Shown here in pieces: positions 53,028 through 56,469 of a stretch of DNA of 56,469 nt. The translations under genes and the position numbers were made by a program. Source of the DNA: Acetobacteraceae bacterium (lineage in GTDB: Bacteria; Pseudomonadota; Alphaproteobacteria; Acetobacterales; Acetobacteraceae); contig JAMXLO010000131.1 of assembly GCA_024280945.1 (NCBI GenBank), positions 1 through 56,469 on the forward strand, given 5' to 3'. The notes below the pieces were generated by a model. That model was not told where the DNA came from and ran no database searches. It saw only the letters and a program-made list of their open reading frames with translations. How positions within the stretch are numbered: the first letter of the stretch is position 1; the number at the start of each line of letters is the position of its first letter.

Positions 53028-53669
53028 TTATCCCCCCCGGCCGGGCATCGGCGGCGGCTCGGTCTCCTTAGCGCTCGGCCGCGCGGCAACACGATCGAAC
53101 CACGCCGCGACGTTGGGCGATGCCTTCACCATCTCGCCGCTTTCCGGCAGCAGCCGCATGTAGTGCATCGTCGGCAGCAGAAAAGCATCGGCGACCGTCC
53201 AGCTATCGCCTGCCAGGTAACCACGGGTGCCCAGCTCACGATTCAACCATGCGAACGTCTCACGCATCTTCGGCAGCACCGCGTCGATCTTCGCCCGGTC
53301 GGGGGCGCCGTCGGGTAGACCGGAAAAGAAATAGGCCGCCAGGTACTGCCGTACCACGAGCGGATCGATTGCCGTGTTGTGCAGCGATATCCATTGCTCC
53401 GTCCGAGCGGCGCCCAGTGCGTCACGCGGTATCAGAGGCGGACCGTCGAACGCGCGATCGACATAGGCGCAGATTGCGCTCGTCTCGCACAATGTAACCT
53501 CGCCGTGTCGCATGCCGGGAATCTTGCCCAACGGGTGAACCGCGTCCACCTCGGGCGTATGGGGCCGAGCCGGCGTCAATGTATACGGCACGCCCTTCTC
53601 CATGCATGCAATACGCGTGGTGCGCACGAAGTTGCTCTGCGGCGCGCCAATGATTTCCAATGTCGCCAT
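53028..53669 (-). CDS. glutathione S-transferase
   Basis: The 213-residue protein has the thioredoxin-like N-terminal domain with LEIIGAPQSNFVRTTRIAC and the glutathione-binding ETSAICAYVDRAF (Glu-Ser-like, here Glu-Thr-Ser). The helical C-terminal domain follows (about 90-205) with GDSWTVADAFLLPTMHYM. It resembles the beta/theta-type bacterial enzymes. The catalytic Ser or Cys is probably near Ser13. It is 2 bases from the GNAT gene and likely last in that operon. Confidence 0.93.
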   Translation of the reverse strand: MATLEIIGAPQSNFVRTTRIACMEKGVPYTLTPARPHTPEVDAVHPLGKIPGMRHGEVTLCETSAICAYVDRAFDGPPLIPRDALGAARTEQWISLHNTAIDPLVVRQYLAAYFFSGLPDGAPDRAKIDAVLPKMRETFAWLNRELGTRGYLAGDSWTVADAFLLPTMHYMRLLPESGEMVKASPNVAAWFDRVAARPSAKETEPPPMPGRGG

Positions 53670-53671
53670 TG

Positions 53672-54124
53672 CTATTCCTCCGGTTGCAGACCCTTGGTCA
53701 TGTAGACACGGTCGAAACCTTTTTCGCTGATCCGGCGCGTCTCGATATAGCCGACCCGCCGGTATAACGCGATGTTCTCCGTCATCATCACGTGCGTGTA
53801 TAGATGAATGTCCCTATAACCGAGCCGGCTGGCCTCGGCTTCCGCGAACTGCATCAGCACACGGCCATAACCCTTGCCCTGGCATTGTGGAACCACCGCG
53901 ATGTTGTCGAGCAGGAATCCACCCGCCGTCGCTTCCAGCACGAGGATGCCAACAATGTCGCCGGCATCTTCCAATACCCATGCCTGTTGATCGGCGATGC
54001 GCCGTGCGTAGTCATCCTGCATTGGCCCAGGCGGCTTGCCGATGCGATCGATGTAATGCGCGTAGGCCGCGTGGACCACATCGCGCACGACGGCCGCCTC
54101 GTGTGGCAGGGCAAGGCGGATCAT
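53672..54124 (-). CDS. GNAT family N-acetyltransferase
   Basis: The 150-residue protein is a single GNAT domain with VVPQCQGKGYGRVLMQFAE (about 80-98), the Q/R-x-x-G-x-G/A loop that holds acetyl-CoA, and YRDIHLYTHVMMTENIALYRRVGYIETRR as the C-terminal fold. The substrate is unknown. It overlaps the end of ppx by four bases, so it is translated with it. Confidence 0.9.
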   Translation of the reverse strand: MIRLALPHEAAVVRDVVHAAYAHYIDRIGKPPGPMQDDYARRIADQQAWVLEDAGDIVGILVLEATAGGFLLDNIAVVPQCQGKGYGRVLMQFAEAEASRLGYRDIHLYTHVMMTENIALYRRVGYIETRRISEKGFDRVYMTKGLQPEE

Positions 54125-55626
54125 GCCGCCTGCTTGCGGGTGGTCTCGGTTGCGGCCTCGAGCCCCAGGGTCTGCGCCAGGCGGTCCAGCCGTCGGACCA
54201 CGCTTTCGCCGGCGAACACGCCGCTGTCCTCCTCCAGCCGCAGAACGAGCCGATTGTCCGACAGCCGCAGCGCAGTTCCTGCCAGCAGGTCGGGGGTTCC
54301 CGCCGACAACGTGTAGGCCAGTCGCAGAGCCACTCCGAGAACTTCGGCGCGGTGCGTGCTCGCGACGTCGAGCAACAGACGTGCGGGACGCAGGAAGCCT
54401 GCGTCGCTCTCCACCTCGTAGCGCATGGCAATCACCAGCGCGAGAAATGCCCGCGCATGGTGATCGAGCCCGATGCCCGGCTGACGCAACACCCGCAGGA
54501 ATGTCTGTTCGGACCGAAATTCCGGATGGTCATGGCTGCCGATATCGGACATCCAGCAGGCAGCCTCGCGCAGCCGCCGAGGCTCGCCGAGTTCGCCCGG
54601 AAACAGCGGATCAGTCCAGGCCAGCAACGCTGGCGGAAGATTGGGATCGCGACCTAGTCGTGCGGCCAGTTCTTGTCCGGCTGCGAGCAGCGGGTCCTGG
54701 TGCCTGATCGCCGCGGGCATTCGCTGCATGAACCAGCCTTCGCGCAGGCCGCTGGCACTGAACACCACTCGGCGTACGCCGGTCGCTCGCAGCACACGCC
54801 GCAGGACCACTGCCGCGTATGGCAGGTCGTCTATGCGACGACGCGACAGGCCGGGCAGACGCTCCAGCGCACGCCGCCCGGCCCCGGCAATCACGCCGGT
54901 GAGGTCGCGCGCCTCCTCGCGGCTGATGGTGTAGTGATGCACCATCTGCAGCGGGTATCCGGTCTGCGCCATGTGGATACGGGCCAGGGCGCGCCATGCG
55001 CCTCCCACCAGATACAGGTCCCGTCCCGTGCCTCCGGCCAGCCAGGACACTGTGGCAAGATCGGCTTCGGCGATCGCACGTGCGCGAATGGGATCACCGC
55101 CGGCCCGATCCGCCAGGCGGATCGCTCCAAGACTCAGCGTCTCAGAGACATCGCGCTTGCCTTGGTCCAGCCGAACCAGTTCCAGCGATCCGCCACCGAT
55201 GTCTGCGAGGATGCCGTCCGCGGTCGGAATTCCGCAGAGCACACCCATTGCGGAGTACTCCGCCTCCGCGATCCCCGACAGAACGTGGATTGGCACGCCC
55301 GCCAGGCGCGCCTGCAGACCCGCGACAAAATCGGGGCCATTGCGCGCGTCGCGCACGGCGGCTGTCGCCAGGATCTCGAACAGATCGGCCCCCATGGCGC
55401 GCGCCACCGCGTGATAGCGATGGAGCACGGTGAACGCCTGCCCCATGCCTTCTTCATTCAGCCGCCCGGTGGACTGCAGCCCCCGGCCTAGTCGCAACAC
55501 GGCCTTTTCATTGAAGATCGCCATGGGGTTACGGCATTGCCCCTCGAACACCACGAGGCGTACCGAGTTCGATCCGAGATCGACCACCGCGCAGCGCGGC
55601 GCGTCGGCAGGCGGCTGGAATGGCAT
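54121..55626 (-). CDS. ppx: exopolyphosphatase / guanosine pentaphosphatase family (Ppx/GppA)
   Basis: This family removes phosphate from polyphosphate ends or from pppGpp. The 501-residue protein has CAVVDLGSNSVRLVVFEG (12-29) and LADIGGGSLELV (about 143-154) as the ASKHA phosphate-binding loops, then a C-terminal helical domain like that of E. coli Ppx. It follows ppk by 4 bases, a common pairing that controls polyphosphate levels. Confidence 0.94.
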   Translation of the reverse strand: MPFQPPADAPRCAVVDLGSNSVRLVVFEGQCRNPMAIFNEKAVLRLGRGLQSTGRLNEEGMGQAFTVLHRYHAVARAMGADLFEILATAAVRDARNGPDFVAGLQARLAGVPIHVLSGIAEAEYSAMGVLCGIPTADGILADIGGGSLELVRLDQGKRDVSETLSLGAIRLADRAGGDPIRARAIAEADLATVSWLAGGTGRDLYLVGGAWRALARIHMAQTGYPLQMVHHYTISREEARDLTGVIAGAGRRALERLPGLSRRRIDDLPYAAVVLRRVLRATGVRRVVFSASGLREGWFMQRMPAAIRHQDPLLAAGQELAARLGRDPNLPPALLAWTDPLFPGELGEPRRLREAACWMSDIGSHDHPEFRSEQTFLRVLRQPGIGLDHHARAFLALVIAMRYEVESDAGFLRPARLLLDVASTHRAEVLGVALRLAYTLSAGTPDLLAGTALRLSDNRLVLRLEEDSGVFAGESVVRRLDRLAQTLGLEAATETTRKQAA

Positions 55627-55630
55627 ACGG

Positions 55631-56469
55631 TCAATCCTGGTTCACACGATCCGGGCGACGATGGTTTCCAAGCGGCGAGGCAACCGCTGATCCGTGCAAC
55701 GCCGACCCCCGCCCTGACAGCGAGGGATTGGTCATGAAGTAGTCATGCGCCGACATCGGCTTCTTGCCTGGTGCGACACGCTTCCAGGTGCCTTCAGGAT
55801 GCAGCTCCCAGGACTGCATCGAATCTTTCAGATTGACCACCATGATCTGGTCGAGCACCTGCGCGTGCACCGTCGGATTGTGGATCGGCACCAGGGTCTC
55901 GACCCGCCAGTCCATATTGCGCACCATCCAGTCAGCCGAACTGATGAACACGCGTGCATGCCGACTCGGCAATGCGTGGCCGTTGCCGAATACCAGGATG
56001 CGGCTGTGCTCCAGGAAGCGGCCGACGATCGACTTGATACGGACGTTTTCCGACAGGCCTGGGACACCCGGGCGCAGGCAGCAGATGCCACGAACCACGC
56101 CCATGACTTTTACGCCGGCGCGCGAGGCGTCATACAGCAGGTCGATCAAGGCCTCATCGACCAGCGAATTCATCTTCAGCCAGATGCCAGCAGGTCTGCC
56201 GGCATGTGCGAACGCAATCTCGCGCCGGATCAGTTCGGTCAGCACTGCGCGCGTAGTCAACGGGCTGAAGGCGAGCGCGTCCATCAGTTCCGGACGTGCA
56301 TAGCCGGTCATGTAATTGAACAGCCGCGCGGCATCTCGGGTCAGATCCGGATCGACCGTGAAGAACGACAGGTCGGTGTAGATACGCGCGGTGATCGGGT
56401 GATAATTGCCGGTGCCGAAATGCGCGTAGGAGCGCACGCCGGTGCCCTCGCGGCGTACCACGAGGGACA
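55631..56469 (-). CDS. ppk: polyphosphate kinase 1, C-terminal part (cut by window edge)
   Basis: Ppk makes polyphosphate from ATP. About 279 residues are in the window and the start lies beyond the right edge. Recognisable parts are [20 protein letters not shown] (the catalytic-loop His region), [51 protein letters not shown], the phosphate-binding [33 protein letters not shown] and the short tail after [15 protein letters not shown]. This agrees with the C1/C2 catalytic domains of Ppk1. It is upstream of ppx on the same strand with 4 bases between. Confidence 0.96.
   Translation of the reverse strand, partial: SLVVRREGTGVRSYAHFGTGNYHPITARIYTDLSFFTVDPDLTRDAARLFNYMTGYARPELMDALAFSPLTTRAVLTELIRREIAFAHAGRPAGIWLKMNSLVDEALIDLLYDASRAGVKVMGVVRGICCLRPGVPGLSENVRIKSIVGRFLEHSRILVFGNGHALPSRHARVFISSADWMVRNMDWRVETLVPIHNPTVHAQVLDQIMVVNLKDSMQSWELHPEGTWKRVAPGKKPMSAHDYFMTNPSLSGRGSALHGSAVASPLGNHRRPDRVNQD

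Noticed and set aside
1-56469. CRISPR array or complete insertion sequence
   Set aside because: No regularly spaced repeats and no transposase gene with inverted ends were found.

Overview
The window reads as a stretch of GC-rich chromosome from an alphaproteobacterium, most likely of the Acetobacteraceae/Rhodospirillales type. This is inferred from gene content: hopanoid-modifying genes hpnI and hpnJ, a Kdo hydroxylase, a YegD-like Hsp70, the pyrH-frr-uppS-cdsA-dxr-rseP core cluster, and an alphaproteobacterial-looking tRNA-Ile2. No rRNA is present, so the assignment is not proven. About 50 protein genes and two tRNAs are supported. No CRISPR array and no complete insertion sequence was found.

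Region 1 (1-4859) starts with a possible integrase scrap and an imperfect direct repeat of about 90 bp. The repeat flanks a Uma2-type gene, and its right copy overlaps the 3' end of tRNA-Gln(CTG), which looks like an integration scar. A compact dTDP-L-rhamnose operon follows (minus strand, rmlB-rmlA-rmlC-rmlD, with ATGA overlaps or abutting genes). Region 2 (4905-8592) holds a fluoride channel (fluC/crcB) divergent from a MarR-EmrA-EmrB type drug-efflux operon, with a palindromic operator-like site between them. Region 3 (8593-10580) has a good promoter, a long leader and two secreted low-complexity proteins of unknown function, then a small orphan ORF.

Region 4 (10934-17278) contains an acyltransferase and a convergent methyltransferase, a class A penicillin-binding protein, a D-2-hydroxyacid dehydrogenase, murQ (muropeptide recycling) and an HpcH/HpaI aldolase. 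Region 5 (17448-26999) is a cell-surface glycan cluster: a 2-oxoglutarate/iron oxygenase, an SDR, an NDP-sugar epimerase, a DUF4910 aminopeptidase-like protein, two glycosyltransferases and a Wzc-type tyrosine autokinase. Together with the rml operon it probably makes and exports a rhamnose-containing exopolysaccharide.

Region 6 (27036-35737) has an ADP-forming CoA ligase/GNAT fusion, then the core envelope and translation cluster (rseP, dxr, cdsA, uppS, frr, pyrH), a TauD-type dioxygenase and tRNA-Ile2(CAT). Region 7 (35844-41616) carries hpnI-hpnJ, a frame-broken acyl-CoA dehydrogenase pseudogene, ndk, a YegD-like chaperone and a secreted peptidoglycan-binding protein. Region 8 (42001-48433) has an ABC-F ATPase, two poorly known genes, a Ku protein with no LigD beside it, a possible Xre/MbcA-type antitoxin-like gene, an SDR lacking the catalytic tyrosine and a CDF metal exporter.

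Region 9 (48773-56469) holds a tyrosine phosphatase next to a Kdo hydroxylase, a STAS protein, an MFS transporter whose start codon overlaps that of a divergent CapA gene, and the polyphosphate cluster GST-GNAT-ppx-ppk, with ppk cut by the right edge.

The most interesting leads are the secreted protein pair with its long leader, the DUF4910 gene in the glycan cluster, the phosphatase/Kdo-hydroxylase/STAS group, the orphan Ku neighbourhood and the tRNA-Gln repeat island. I see no single locus that can be declared a new system from sequence alone.
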